This document shows positions 34,994 to 47,990 of a DNA stretch of 64,000 nucleotides, in pieces (position 1 is the stretch's first letter; each line of letters starts with the position of its first letter). The translations under genes and the position numbers were made by a program. This DNA comes from Xylona heveae TC161 (lineage: Eukaryota; Ascomycota; Xylonomycetes; Xylonales; Xylonaceae), in contig NW_017264193.1 in NCBI RefSeq assembly GCF_001619985.1, positions 2,485,726 to 2,549,725 of the forward strand. The letters run 5' to 3'. Below the pieces are notes generated by a model. The model saw only the letters and a program-made list of their open reading frames with translations. It made no database searches and was not told where the DNA came from.

Positions 34994-37900
34994 ATGCAGC
35001 ATTCAAAGCAGTCCTCTGCTGATCAACGGGCCGAAAACTGTCAACCACATACGAAACGAAAACAGTCTCAGCAGCAAACCTTGAGCTCTGACGGACAAAC
35101 CCCTCCTTCAAAACAAAGGACCATCTCGGAGCTATTCTCCCCGTCGACGCAGTCGTCTCGCAAAGTGGACTCGGATCGGGAAGCCCTTCCCTCCTCAAAG
35201 AGGGTGAAGCTTTCACACGCTGCTGCACTTGCCTCGTCTCCTACAGCTAAAGCTGCTGGCCTTCTTCCTGCAGAGAAGATGTACAAGTTCAACTCTTCCA
35301 ATTCGGCTTCAAATAATGTCATTGATCTCACTAAGCCGCACTCTTCGGGCTCGTCCGCTGCCCCTGCTGCACCAAAGAAACCCAATGGCGTTGTACGACC
35401 GTCCAACTTTACGCCTCACACCGGAGCGAAGAGGCTCACAATCAAAAACCTCCGAAAGACGCCGCGAATAGATCCTGATCAATACTTTGCCAAGATCTGG
35501 GGTCAGTTGGACACAGCTCTGACGGCGATATACAACAAGGAAAAGGTATCCCAATCGCTCGAGGAGTTGTACAAGGGAGTGGAGAATCTGTGCCGGCAAG
35601 ACAGAGCCGCAAATCTGTATGGCAAGCTTTGTGAGCGTTGTAAGGACCATGTGATGAACAATCTGAGGGAGCCTCTTATTGCAAAGGCGAAGCACAGCAA
35701 AGACGTGGATCTATTACGGGCAGTATTGGACTCTTGGGCAGCCTGGAATGGCCAGCTGGTAAGTCTTCAGGGAAACATACCTGAGTTAACTTTAGATGAC
35801 ACGTCAATAACGTTGAATGGAACACCCCAGATGACTATTCGATCGATTTTCTTCTACATGGACAGGTCCTATCTCCTCCACTCTTCAAACCCCTCGATTA
35901 ATGACATGGCCCTCGCTTTATTTGGAACCCACGTCTTTTCGGATCCTCATCTCAGGCCCAGCATCATACATGGGGCGTGTAATCTTGTCGAGATGGATCG
36001 GACCGGCCGGATCGATATAGAATCACAATCTCTCTTCCGCGATGTTATTCGAATGTTTCACGAGCTCGGGGTTTACACAAAGGAATTTGAGCCAGCGATG
36101 CTCCATGCATCACAAACCTTTTTCGTTGAATGGTCCGAAAATGAAATCATATCGAGAGACCTGGCTGGCTACGTCAAAGCGAGCAACAATTTGATGGAGC
36201 GGGAGACTGACCGTTGCGATCTGTTCAATCTCGATAGCAGCACGCGACGAGAACTACTAACGCTTCTCGAGAACATTTTAGTCGGCGAAAAAGTGACCGA
36301 TCTTTTAGATCCGAATTCTATTGCGGAACTATTAAACAAGGATGACATACTCTCACTTGCGCAGCTCTTTTCTTTACTTCAGCGGCAACGGCTTGGCATT
36401 CGGCTGCGAGGTCCATTTGAATCTTATATCCATTCCCAAGGCTTGGCGATTGTCTTTGATGAAGAGAGGGAAAATGACATGATTGTACGGCTCTTGGAAT
36501 TTAAGAGGAAACTTGACAGCATCTGGAGGCTCTCTTTCCAAGAGCACGAAAATCTGGGTCAAGCCCTCCGTGAAACGTTTGAGTCATTTATCAACAAGTC
36601 AAAGAAGTCTACCTCGAACTGGAATACGGACAATTCCAAGCCAGGGGAAATGATTGCCAAGTATGTTGATCGATTGCTGAGAAGTGGCACCAAGGCAATC
36701 CCACAAACCCTTGTTTCCTCCAAGTCTAATTCAGCGGCTGCGGGGGCGGCGGTGGTGGAAGATGAGGAAGGCAATGCCGAAATGGGCGACGAAGACGCTG
36801 AACTTGACAAGCAACTGGACCAGGTCTTGGACCTATTTCGCTTTGTTCACGGCAAAGCTGTATTTGAAGCCTTTTACAAAAAGGATCTTGCACGTCGGTT
36901 GCTCATGGGAAGGAGTGCGAGTGCTGATGCCGAGCGGAGTATGCTCACGCGGCTGAAGAGCGGTAGGTAGCTTTTGCCTTCTCTAGTCCCTTTACGCATT
37001 CCCTGTTTTTATTCGCCGATGCTGACTTTTCGTCCCAGAGTGTGGTGCTGGATTTACGCATAACCTTGAGCAAATGTTTAAAGATGTGGACCTAGCGCGA
37101 GAGGAGATGGCTTCATACCGAAGTATACTGGAGGGCAAGCAGAAGAAGACGGGAATGGATCTCAATGTGAATGTTTTGTCTGCTTCGGCTTGGCCGACAT
37201 ATCCCGACGTCACGGTCAATGTCCCTCCAACTATTTTGTCCGCCATCAACGACTTTGATCAACATTACAAATCCAAACACACTGGACGCAAGCTCACGTG
37301 GAAACACTCTCTAGCCCATTGTCAGCTCAAGGCTAGATTTCGGGGGTGCGAAAAAGAAATCGTCGTTAGTTCATTTCAGGCGATCGTCCTTCTTTTGTTC
37401 AACGATGTTGCCTCGGGCACTCAATTATCGTATCCTGATATTCGAGCTGCTACCGGGCTACGTATGTTATTTTCTTATTTATTTTCTTTCATTTCCCTCC
37501 TTTATAATGTCTGTTCGCTAGCGCCAACTAACATTGGTTATCCAGCCGACGTTGAATTGAAGCGCACGTTGCAATCATTAGCCTGCGCGCGATACCGTGT
37601 CTTGACAAAGACACCCAAAGGTCGAGACGTCAATGAGGATGACAAATTCAACGTGAACCTCAACTTCTCCGACCCCAAATATCGTATCAAGATCAACCAG
37701 ATTCAGCTCAAGGAAACCAAGGAAGAGAATAAGGAGACGCATGAGCGTGTTGTGCAGGATCGTCATTACGAGACACAGGCAGCGATTGTCCGAATCATGA
37801 AGAGTCGAAAGACAATCAAGCATGCTGAGCTTGTCGCCGAAGTTATCACGGCTACTAAGAGCCGCGGTGTGCTTGACCCGGCGGATATCAAGAAGAATAT

Positions 37901-38025
37901 CGAAAAGTATGTTTGACCATGTCCGATGACCAAGCCTTTGAAAATGCTAACCTCCTGCTTGTAGGCTGATTGAAAAGGAATACATGGAAAGAGAAGAGGG
38001 CAACGAATACAAGTATCTTGCCTAA
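34994..38025 (+). CDS. CUL4: Cullin-4, scaffold of CRL4 ubiquitin ligase
   Basis: A scaffold that joins Ddb1-substrate adaptors to the RING subunit Rbx1; in fungi it acts in replication licensing, dNTP control and heterochromatin. Exons 34994-36962, 37039-37461, 37546-37906, 37965-38025; 937 aa. A disordered, basic N-terminal extension (about 150 residues, with a PIP-like QRTISELF segment) precedes the cullin repeats, starting at KRLTIKNLRKTPRIDPDQYF and SLEELYKGVENLC, which favour Cul4 over Cul1/Cul3. The cullin homology region has FYKKDLARRLLMGRSAS and CGAGFTHNLEQMFKD. The neddylation segment IVRIMKSRK places the acceptor at about Lys883, and the protein ends EYKYLA. An acidic, Ala-rich insert lies just before DQVLDLFRFVHGK. 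All introns are canonical. Confidence 0.93.
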
Positions 38026-39943
38026 GGACAACAAATGGTTTTTTCAACTTGGTTTCACATCTCCTTTTTGTTTTCCATTTCCGTTTTATGCGATGGGAGA
38101 AAGAATGCAAGCTTTTTAGTAGATGTCAACGGTATTTTTCGGATATGAAGCAGAATTGGGGTGCAGCAAAGGCGTTTTCATTTCTGGCTCTTCACTACCA
38201 TTTATGAGATCAGAGGGGTTGTTTCGAATGGATCTCCATACATTTTCAAGAACTGTGGTTATATTATGTTTATCCGGCGGAGACTTTGACTCTGGAATTG
38301 TAGTCTGTCATTTATATCAATTATGGGACAAATTGCATATATTACATTTGATATCATCTGTCATGATTGCTCAAATGTAGAGTCTCGTTCAAACCCCAAG
38401 TTGCTTCGTACTGCCATACTGCCATGATGCCATATTTGTAAACTTTCACTTTTGACACGCCCTCTTTTACTAAACGCTCCCTCGTGTCGAATAATTGCAT
38501 TGTACACTATCGTGTTGATAGAAATGACATCATGAGATTTAATGCTACACGGCGTACTTTGACCCTCCGTGTAAAACTAAAGTCTGCAAGTCTTTCCCCA
38601 TCCTTGGGTATATTACTATCTCCATCATCGCCGCCGGTAGCCCGGTGCCCAGATAACGCCGTACTATTTGTACTATGGCACTTGTAATTATCATGACGTC
38701 CTGCTCCCTCTCTGCCAAGTGGAACACTAGATTGCACGATACGATCACCGGATGGACTTTCCCAATTTGGCACGAGCCTCGGAGTTGAATCTGGCACCCC
38801 TCACACTGTCAAGTCGTGGTGCCGTTGGTGCGAGGTGCTAGGGTGAGGTGTGGTTATGTCGAATCGACTCGCCTACTCGAGTCTAGCCCGCCCCCTCGCC
38901 CGTTCTGCCGTAGGAACAGCTGAGCATAACTTAACTAGTTAGCGATAATCCAGTAAAGTTAGTGAAACTGGGTTGGTTGCTGGACTACCTGGTCACTGGC
39001 TATTGTAGGGGCGAGCGGGCGAGGGGGTAAAGTGCTGTACTCTGTACGTAAATAATCCCCCGGTGAAGCCTTATCAGTAGCTTTGGACTCCATATAAAGT
39101 CCTACCCAGACACCGACACCAGCCCGCAACGAAAAATGCGGCATGTGCATGGCTAGTTCTATACTTTCGTATATCAGAGTACATTACTCTGTTCCTTTTT
39201 ACACAGTACATCGTCTGCAGTGACTTTGAGAGCTTTTATGTTACATGACAATCTGCACTAATATACAAAGTACAGCTTTGGCTTTGTTGATTGACTTGTT
39301 TGTGCAAATCAAGTTGCAAAAACAACTACAATTAAAATCACCCTTCTGGACAAGTCAGTGCAAGTCAGTGTATTTTCATACGGCATACAGCATAGGGAGT
39401 ACAGAAGTACAATTTGAGCGTCGTTTTCTTGCTCTCCTTCATTTTTCCTGTTCTTCATATTTTTTTTGTTGGTGGATAAGTACATGGTTACGCAGCACTT
39501 TATGCTTTGGACTCTCTGAGTTTTTATCAGGGATATCCTGTTTCACAAAATCTGGACTTTATTCAGACGTTTTATAGAGATTGTTTCTGTTTCCGTTTGT
39601 TAATCCTAATTTTGGGTTTTGGACATTGGACAGCAGAAAGAAGGCTCGGGATTTAGAGACCAAAACGGCGTATTGTATTCCGTATCCAGCAACAGCATAC
39701 AGCATACAGGATACCGGATACAGCAACAGCAACAGCAACAGCAGCCTCATATCGAGTGCAAAAAAAGAGACGGGCATATTGAGATATATTGCCCAATTCA
39801 TACCGATAAAGAAAACGAAAACAACAAAAGAAGAAGCAAGGCAACGACAAAGCTCATCAACTGTATCCAGACGCAAGGGAAAGAGACATAGGAAAAGAGA
39901 CATAGGAAAAAGAAAGGGATACAATACAACCCAAGATATAAAA
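38026..39943. other. Long spacer upstream of the GNAT gene
   Basis: 1.9 kb without a supported gene on either strand. Includes a direct repeat CAAGTCAGTG (near 39352-39370), AACAGC-type repeats at 39719-39745, and a duplicated 14-mer rich in purines at about 39886-39915, just before the GNAT start. Confidence 0.5.
39719..39745. repeat. CAACAG microsatellite
   Basis: Tandem CAGCAA units about 200 bp upstream of the GNAT start codon, probably in its promoter or leader. Confidence 0.85.
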
Positions 39944-41110
39944 ATGGCTGCAATCGAGGTCACGCCCATTACGGAACAAGATATCCCTGGCGCAATCGAT
40001 GCCGTGCAGCAGGGATTCGCAGATGATCCGTACAATCACTGGATCTTTGACCGGTCAAAGGTAACTTATATGTTTTCCTTTCCTCTTATACTTTATATCT
40101 CCCCTTCCCCCTTTCCCCCCTCCTCCCCCTTTTCTGCTTCTTCTCTTCATGCATCCTATCCCATCATGTAACCATATCCCGCCATACATCCTTTCTTCGC
40201 AGTAACACATTACTACCCCAAAATCCAAAATCCAATGCCACAGAACCACAGAGCCAAAAACTCATAACTATTCAGCTAAACTTTACAAAAACACACAGTT
40301 CAGCGCCGAACGCAACCGCGCGTCACTCGGGCTGCGCTGCAAATGGGGCATGCGCAACGCGCTCTTCTTCGTCGCCAAGGAGGCCGGCTCCGACACCGTC
40401 CTCGGCGTGGCCATGTGGATGCGGCCCAAGCCACTGACGAGCGCGGCTGCGCAGTCATCGTGGACCGACTGGTTCGAGTCCTGGCGGTTATGGCTGGACC
40501 AAGTCTTTATGAATCTGTGGTATGGACGGGGCGGACTGAACGTCAAGAGATACTACATTTGGAAATCCTCACAATCGCTCATCCAGCACAAACTGTGGAC
40601 GAATCCCGGCGGGTACTATTTCTGCAACATTGTCTCCGTGCTGCCCGCCGCGCAGGGCCGCGGGGTCGGGAAACTGCTCTTCAAGACGGTCACGGACATG
40701 GCAGACCGCGAGGGCGTGCCGTGTTATCTGGAGAGCAGCAAGGACGAGCCGAATGTGCGGATTTATGAGAAGTTGGGGTTTCGACTTGCGGGCAATTTGG
40801 ACTGCGATGATGATGGGGTTGTTTGTAAGGTATTTCCTCCCTTTTTTTCTTGCTTCCTTCTGGCATCTGGCTTTCCTCTTTTCGTACAGCGCCCTTCTGG
40901 CTTGTACCACTTATTTTTGCAGAGTATTGATCATCCATCATATATCATACATCACGTATCACTGTATCACAATCACCTTCGCTGATGCCGATATAGTTAT
41001 TCGCCATGATTCGAGACCCGCAGGTCCCACAAGACCTGCAAGGCCCGCAAGGCCCGCAGCCAGACAATTCGACCACCGCAGTACTAGACCACCCGAGTGT
41101 ATGTAATTGA
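39944..41110 (+). CDS. GNAT-family N-acetyltransferase
   Basis: An acetyl-CoA-dependent acetyltransferase of unknown substrate. Exons 39944-40060, 40299-40829, 40997-41110; 253 aa. The N-terminal strand-helix IEVTPITEQDIPGAIDAVQQ and a middle IVSVLPAAQGRGVGKLLFKT carry GNAT motif A, with the acetyl-CoA loop QGRGVG at 158-163. VPCYLESSKDEPNVRIYEKL follows as motif B. The third exon continues LFAMIRDPQ and then turns into a Pro/Gln/Gly tail encoded by imperfect 9-bp repeats. The introns (238 and 167 nt) are longer than most in this window; the first is pyrimidine-rich. Both are GT-AG and phase 0. GNATs of this type often modify small metabolites; nothing in the neighbourhood names a substrate. 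Confidence 0.85.
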
Positions 41111-41832
41111 AACGACTGCGGACTCGAATAAAAGAACCACTTATGATTCAGCGACGAAAAATCATAGAGATATCACGTAAGCATATAGAGCATATATCAA
41201 CATATAAATTGGACAGCATGCAATTCACATGTCAAAACTTCCACAATTCAAATGTCAGAGGTACAAATATCAAACATTGGAAAAGTCATTTGTTTACCAT
41301 TCTTAAAAGAGGATAAACCTGTTCGGTACAGGTGGAACAGAATAAAACGAGAAAAAGTAAGGGGGAAAAGCCAATAGGTGGAGATGCTCCGTAACCATGC
41401 TATTTATTGGAAAAGCAGAACAGACCGGGGAAGGAAAAGATAGAGCCGATATCAACAAAAGAAACAAAGTAAAAGAAAGACACCATGCAAGTTTCCCGGA
41501 TCCGTATCGTAAATATTGCGTATGCCATCAGAGAAGAGACGAGGGAAGGTCAGAGATTTAACAACGAACGCTTGGAGGTAGTAGTATGGATCAGAAAAGG
41601 ATAAAAGCACATAGCCCTAGAGGCAAAGAGGTGGGACTCGAGGTTCGTAGATTTATAAACAGTTTGATAGATATGTGATCGCTATATTGGTATCATCTCG
41701 TTTGTCAAAGTGTGTCGTGAGCAAAAGTATTTTGGGAAGCGGGAAAAAATCGGAAAGAAGGAATAAGCAAATTTTTTGAGCCCGATGGAAAGGGGCCAGC
41801 ACTCGTGCAATTCCAGTAGTGGTGTTCTGGAA
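41111..41832. other. Convergent 3' spacer, GNAT / arrestin
   Basis: 722 bp, A/T-rich, between two converging stop codons. No gene is seen. Confidence 0.5.
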
Positions 41833-44413
41833 TTAGACCGCATTATCAAGAGGCATGCGCGTCCGAGGCAAGTCCATACTCCGGTTGACGCGGCCACCTG
41901 GGGTCAGAGGTAACACTACTCGACCCCGACTTCGAGTACGGACGATGTCGTCGCTACCGTCGCTACCCTCATCTTCCTCGTCTTCATCTGCGTGCGTTTC
42001 GTCTGCAATTCGAGCAAAATAGTCTCGCAGGCCGTCACCTTCGCCAACAACAGTGTCGTACTGCGGCGGGGGAGTGATCAGAGGTGGCGGAGGGGAGTCA
42101 TACTCAAACGGCGGAGGGTTGAATGATGGATTGCGCAGCAAATGGATAGGTCGCTGGACGTTGCCCGAGTTGATGTGAGCAGCTTGAGGCCGGGCGAGCC
42201 CACCAGATGGAGGGATATTGTGGCCCACAGGCGGGATAGCTGGAGTTGAGTTTCGCGAGTTGAAAATGGGATCCTGACAGTGACAGGGAGCCTGCGTGAC
42301 TGGCGCGCCATCATAGACTTGCGGAGAAGAGTACGCTGGAAGGGCAATGTTGGCTTGCGTGGCGCGGCAGGACAAGATGTGGAAAGGCGAATCGATGGAG
42401 ATTTCAAAATGTCGACGCTTCGTAGGATCATTTTGATCAGGCTTGGAAAGACGCATCACAATCTATAACAAAATATTAGTCAGACGCATTGAGACAAAAT
42501 TAAAAAGGGGGGGGGGGGGGGGGGAAACCGCATAAAGGCATTGCATACCTTGATCCAGTGATGGACTTGGATATTCCGAAACGTCGTATCAAAGTGCAGT
42601 CGTTGAGCTCTCTCTTTTTCGCCTAGTCCTGCGCAGCTGGGGAGCTGAACGCTGAATTCCATTTCGGTAGGCCCGATGTTTGTCGATGCCTCCAGATTTC
42701 CGAGGAGATTGGTATTGTCCTGAACCGGGAAGTCTTCTCTTCCAGCAGCGGCAGCGTCACGGCTGTCATAAGCAACACCGCCTCCAGCCGTGACCCTAAC
42801 GGAGCTTCCTGGATACGCGCTCGTGCTTGGCCCGTCCGCTCTCTTCTCAAACAGCTGAACCTTGCGGGTCGGCTCCATCCGATGCACCCGCTTGTTGTGG
42901 CAAAAATATTCAATGTTTTCAGTCACATAAACTCTAATTCGGTGACAGTGCACTTTCGCTAGTGGCGTCAATTTGAATGCGATGGGAATTTGTGAACCGA
43001 GAGGGAAAGATTTGCCGGAGATGACGATATCGTAATGCAGCTGGTCTTCCCAATTTCTGCTAATGGCAATTGGCTCCACCTGCTCTAATGAACCTTCGGA
43101 CGGCGTCCGAATCAAGACGATCTCCTTGATTCCATTAAGATTTGCACGGAATGCACCAGCCCGCTCTACCGATGCCTCCAGTTCGTACTTGACCGTGCCC
43201 AGCTCAACCTTGATAGACTCTGGCAGACGACTGTCAAGTGGAAGTTCAAAGTTATAAATGTAATCACCAGGCTGAAACATCCGGTAACCTTTTTGTGCAA
43301 CTGTGGGACCAGTTCCGCCCGATTCGCCCTTGCCAAAACTGCGCGAATGGTTGAGCTGTAAGGAGAGTCGCTTGAGATCGCGTGACGACATGTTGTTTCC
43401 ATGTGAACTGACTGGAGAGGACGACCGCACAAACTGATCGAAGGCTGAGCCTAAGCTGCCCACACCCAGGCTAGTCGTGCTCGTAGTAGGACCCTTGGCA
43501 AGATGGCACACGTCGGCACAGTGGCCACCCTCTGCAGTGGGGAATTGGGCATTAAAGAAGGGCCATGTGTGGTTCATTAATGTTTCAATCTCCTCAAATT
43601 CAGCTTTGCGTGGCGGAATTCCTGTCAATGATTCGCACCAGTCAGACACAAGTGTTCATGGCAGAAAACATGGACACGAATAAACTTACCTTCGGGCCAT
43701 TTCGTGATCGCCTTTCCGCGGAAATTCAGCGAAATCGCCTTGATCTTAGCGGCCTTGTAAACCTTGAGATGCAGGCTGCCACGCAGCATTGTTGTAGACC
43801 CGGACTCTGCGTCATTTTGGTCAAAACCCTGCAAGAAAAGGACCGGCTCTGCTAACGAAACGGAGACTGAGATGCCATTTCCAGAAGCAAGCGGCTTTTC
43901 ATCCTGAATGGATTTGGGTACACTCGAGGTGCTTCCGCCGCTTATTGAGGACCGACCGGACGCAGTGCGAATACTGTCGTTGAGAGAGGGTCGCGAGATT
44001 ATCCCACTGAGAGATCCTCCAATGATCGAGTTTCGATGACTCGCCGGAGTCGGCTCCGCTTGTATCATCATGGGATCGGCGGGGCGCGGAGGTGCGGCCG
44101 GTTCAGACGAAGGATTTGTTGGCCCCGCAGGCGGTGCTGGGGTCGAAGATGAAGGGGGATTAATGACGGAACGAAGGAAACGCTTCGCGCTCTCTCTAGA
44201 CCCCGCCAGCTTTTTGGTGAAGACAGGTTCCTTGACGTAGAGGTCGTCCTTGCTCAGACGATATCCAAGAGGCAGACGAGTGATGCGAATCGATTGCGCA
44301 CGTCTGCGACGGGGTTCAAACGGTGCAGATGGGCTATCAGCAGTTACTCGATTCTCCGGAAGATAGTATAATCGACCTCGAGAAGTATAGGATTCGAGGG
44401 TCCTGCCTGTCAT
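41833..44413 (-). CDS. Arrestin-related trafficking adaptor (alpha-arrestin)
   Basis: Alpha-arrestins recruit Rsp5/Nedd4-type ligases to plasma-membrane transporters to trigger endocytosis. Exons 44413-43690, 43621-42549, 42462-41833; 808 aa. An N-terminal basic, Ser-rich region of about 190 residues precedes the arrestin_N domain (SVSVSLAEPVLFLQGFDQ, SLNFRGKAITKWPEG, YIYNFELPLDSRLPESI), and arrestin_C follows (YDIVISGKSFPLGSQIPIAF, VHCHRIRVYVTENIEYFC). The tail has LPAY and PPPQYD, so a canonical PPxY WW-domain ligand is present, plus an acidic ADEDEEDEGSDGSDD stretch. The N-terminal layout resembles yeast Aly1/Aly2 more than CreD/Rod1, by inference. The second intron contains an 18-base homopolymer (42507-42524). 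Confidence 0.87.
42507..42524. repeat. G18 homopolymer inside the second arrestin intron
   Basis: Eighteen consecutive G on the + strand, hence C18 in the arrestin pre-mRNA. It lies between the donor (42548) and the CTAAT branch-like site before the acceptor at 42463. Confidence 0.95.
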
Positions 44414-44805
44414 GATGAACCGTAAGCAAGCGATGGCCTCACCAAAGAGCCTAACGCTAGCGGTAGGTAGATGTGTGAGAGGAGGGATTTAAAGCGAATA
44501 AGGTCAAAACAACAAAAGAGACACAGCCGCAATGAGCCCTATGATGCCGCAAAAGACGCTCGTGTGACAATTATCATTCGCGCCTTGGCCGTGAGGGACG
44601 GTTGCGAGATGAAGAAAGAAAGAGGAATGGGGGAGGGGAGGAAAAGGAACAGACGTGCAAGTGAATGTTCAAATGGTCACAATACAGGGCAAGCGAGTGC
44701 ATGTGGGGTGAATTGTGGTATTATGGGAAAGTGAAGTCAAAAAGGGAAATGTGCGCACGACGACAGCACAGAGAGACATACCGTTTTCGGGAGATGTGTG
44801 AGGAG

Positions 44806-44834
44806 ATGGTGGTGGTGGTAGTAGTGGTGGTGGT
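44806..44834. repeat. GGT/GTA microsatellite
   Basis: Tandem TGG units with interrupting GTA units, about 400 bp upstream of the arrestin start. Confidence 0.85.
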
Positions 44835-47800
44835 TGCTCAACGTGGGGAAGATTGAAGCAGGGTTGGGAGCCCCAAATAAGGCGGTGACGGGTTGAGTGA
44901 ATGAAGAATAATGAGTGAGGGTTGAGGGAGAATTGGGCGGGGAGGCGATCCTGTTGCTTGTTCGGCACGTTCGGGGGTGGGAAATGATGATGATGGTGGT
45001 GGTGACGACGTTGGCCCAGGCGGTATTATGCGACAACGACACTCAAGCCAAGGCAGACCAGACGAGACACGGCGCGAGAGTCTTGGGCTCGTTTCAGACC
45101 GTTTGAGATATCATTGGGCCGGAGAAGAGATGAGGTGGCCTGTTTCCCAATTACTCAAATAAGTCCAAGGTCCCGGTCTTAGAGCGAGTACTTCGTAGAT
45201 CATCAATAATATTGATTATGATAATCGTCCTGCCTTACCTGCAGTAGTAAAAGGCCGGGCAAAACGTGCAGACTCAACTTTTCGTTGTCGACCAGGGGCT
45301 TTTTAGCATGCGTTGATGCGCCCGAATAGGAGAGGAGAAGTGCGGGTACAAGTATTCGTTGCGACGCCGCCAGTCGGCTCACTAATATCCGTCGCAACAG
45401 GATAAGCCGGATCAAGAGGATAGATCGGATAGCGGGGGAGAAAAAAAAAACAGGCGCAAAGGCCAAACACCGCACAGATGCTCCTCGATGGGATTCGACG
45501 AGCACAAATTAGGGGGTTTCTGATGCTCAATTGTCTTCAAGGATCCCAAAGCTGAAAATAATATACGTGAGAAAAAACAAAAAGTGACAATCGAGAGCAC
45601 AAAGTTTCAACCCTTCGACTCTAAAGCTGGGTCGACAACGTTTTTATCACAGCAGGATATGCCCAGCTTAAGCTATCTTGTAGCACAGTCGTCGGTGGCA
45701 GGTTTAGCACCTTTTTAGGCTTTCTTTCGGGGCGTCAGGTTCCCTACCATGGCCCCATCGTCATCACCCAAGAAACTTTATCCCATTTTTCCCGGTTAGG
45801 ACGAGTCAAAGCACTCTGTACTATGTAGACGGGAACACAAATTAATGCCCTGCGTCAAATTAGAGTCCTGCGGGAAGAATCCACACTGCTCATCACTTCT
45901 CGCCCGAGTTTTGCCTCAGATGCCCATCGGCCGAGGTACTTCTTACGGAGTTGAGGCCGCTGACGGCAGAATGATTCCTACCTCTTTGTATCCTCGCAGT
46001 CAGCGGTGCCTTTGAGACAGGTTAGACCAGGGTCTCTGGCCAAGCTTCTTAGAAATGCGGGTCCGCCATAGGGTATAGTCGATTAGTATCCAAGCATTTG
46101 AACAGTCAGGCGCATCCCTCAAACTTCTCCAATTCTGACAAAACAAGCCCGTTGACAATAATGCGGTCCACCGTCCCGCCCTGGTCTCGAATAGGTGGAT
46201 TATTCAGACTATTGGGGAGCGGCATCTTGACCTTAGGTAAGATATCAAAGCCTGGTCGATATCAAGTCAAATCCTCGAATGCCGATTGGAAGAGGAAAAG
46301 TTGGGAGTTCCCACTGTAATGCGGACTAAAGAACCGGTACCGTACCGAATTGGTACCTTTACCTGGATCAACCTGGCCATGACGCCAACCCCTGGTAAGA
46401 GTGTCCTCGAGTTAAACCAGGCCGCGGAGGTGGAAAATCTTGGGGAATCTTAGAAGACATGTCCATACGAGTATCTGGAATGCAGCAATTTCCCACAGCC
46501 ATGATGATATGTCCGAGCATTCTGTTCGGAGAAGAAAATGATCCAGATCTGATGATGAGTGCATAAACGTGTCAGCGACATTTATCCTGTCAAAAATAAA
46601 ATATGCATAATACATGCATATTTCAAAACACTTTAATAGCCTCGTCTTGTTGCGGCTCACCGGCAGAAGAAATGAGATTTCTAAACTTCTGGAACCTCGG
46701 TTGAAAAAAAATCAATATTGCTAGGATTGACTGCAAGTCAACATACCCCTACTGTAGATAGGTATATTTTGTGACTCAAAGAGAGAAACGAATCCTCCAA
46801 TTAATGCCTCAAACCTCATCCCATGCATATCCCCACCACGCGACTGAAACACCACGTTTTGATATTGTTGCTCCCGAGGTTATTTGGCCAGGCCATTTGG
46901 AATCATACTAAATGGTCAACAGCTGATGACAAAGTCTCGAGCACGTACCGTAACCCAAAATTACCTACGCCCATCTCTTTGGAGGGCGGATTAATCGGTA
47001 AAGACCCTTTTGAGCCCGGTGTGCACTTGGTTCTATGGAGCATGGTCTCCGAGAGACCTCCGGATCAACATCCCCCCCAATCAGTCCAATTTGGCGTCAC
47101 CCGACCCTAATGATCGACAGGACCAACCTTGAACCTCTCCCTAAATGAGGTTAAGACGCGGACAGTCTTTGATTTCTCCTGACAATCCACCATCCTGCAG
47201 AAGATCCCATTCATCATCGAGAGAGAAGCTGATAGAGCGATTATTGTTTTGAGAGCGAAAGAGCCGGCAGATTATTCCAATACAAAATCAAGTGACTTTC
47301 CGATTTTCCGATTCTCAAAAGCGCGGGACCAAGCCTTTTGACATCGGGCCCCCATGGGGTGGTGGCTGCTAATGCTGACGCTGACGCTGATATTGGTCCA
47401 TTTCACAAAGTTCATGATGGGCCGGAAACCTATCCCGCAGTACCTCGAGGGGGCTGTGTTGTACAATTAGAAATCAGCGGTAAGGGAATACTGTGCCCCA
47501 CCACCCTGGTCGAACTTCCGGCACGAGCACCGACGAGCACTGATTTTGCAAAGACCCAAACGGGTTATCGGATGGCTCGGAAGAGGGCGACGCGTATACC
47601 CCGTGTCTCTCTTTCTGTTTTTGGACGATGAGTTGAACCCTGGCACATTATTGCTTGCAGGAACCCAACCGTCCGTGTAAGCTCATAAAGTTACCAGGTC
47701 GGCGGCTTTAGGTGTGCACAGTACTTGTAGCATGGATCTTTTGAATTAAACCTGTCTTCTTCCGTTGACTCCGCTCCCACCCTATTGGTCAGCCCTAGCT

Positions 47801-47973
47801 TGCCGTTGTCTTTGTCAACAATGCAATGATGGACGTCTGTTGATGACATAGTGATGTGTCTTTCAGATCATTTGTACGAAATTATTCAATTTTCATTCAT
47901 TGGTGATAAAGTGCCATCTTGAACTTGTCATGAAACTCGTGTTCCTCCTGTTGCGAATGACATCATCTAGCCA

Positions 47974-47990
47974 CCGGCCGGACCGGCCGG
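47974..47990. promoter_or_regulatory. Paired CCGGCCGG palindromes
   Basis: CCGGCCGG, one A, CCGGCCGG. The unit is itself palindromic and stands out in a local AT-rich context about 540 bp upstream of the DPB11 start. It could bind a CCGG/CGG-recognising Zn2Cys6 factor; this is an inference. Confidence 0.3.

Noticed and set aside
47338-47631. 97-codon + strand frame in the gene-free interval
   Set aside because: No motif, no homology I recognise, an Asp-Ala repeat caused by a short DNA repeat, and no consistent splice extension.
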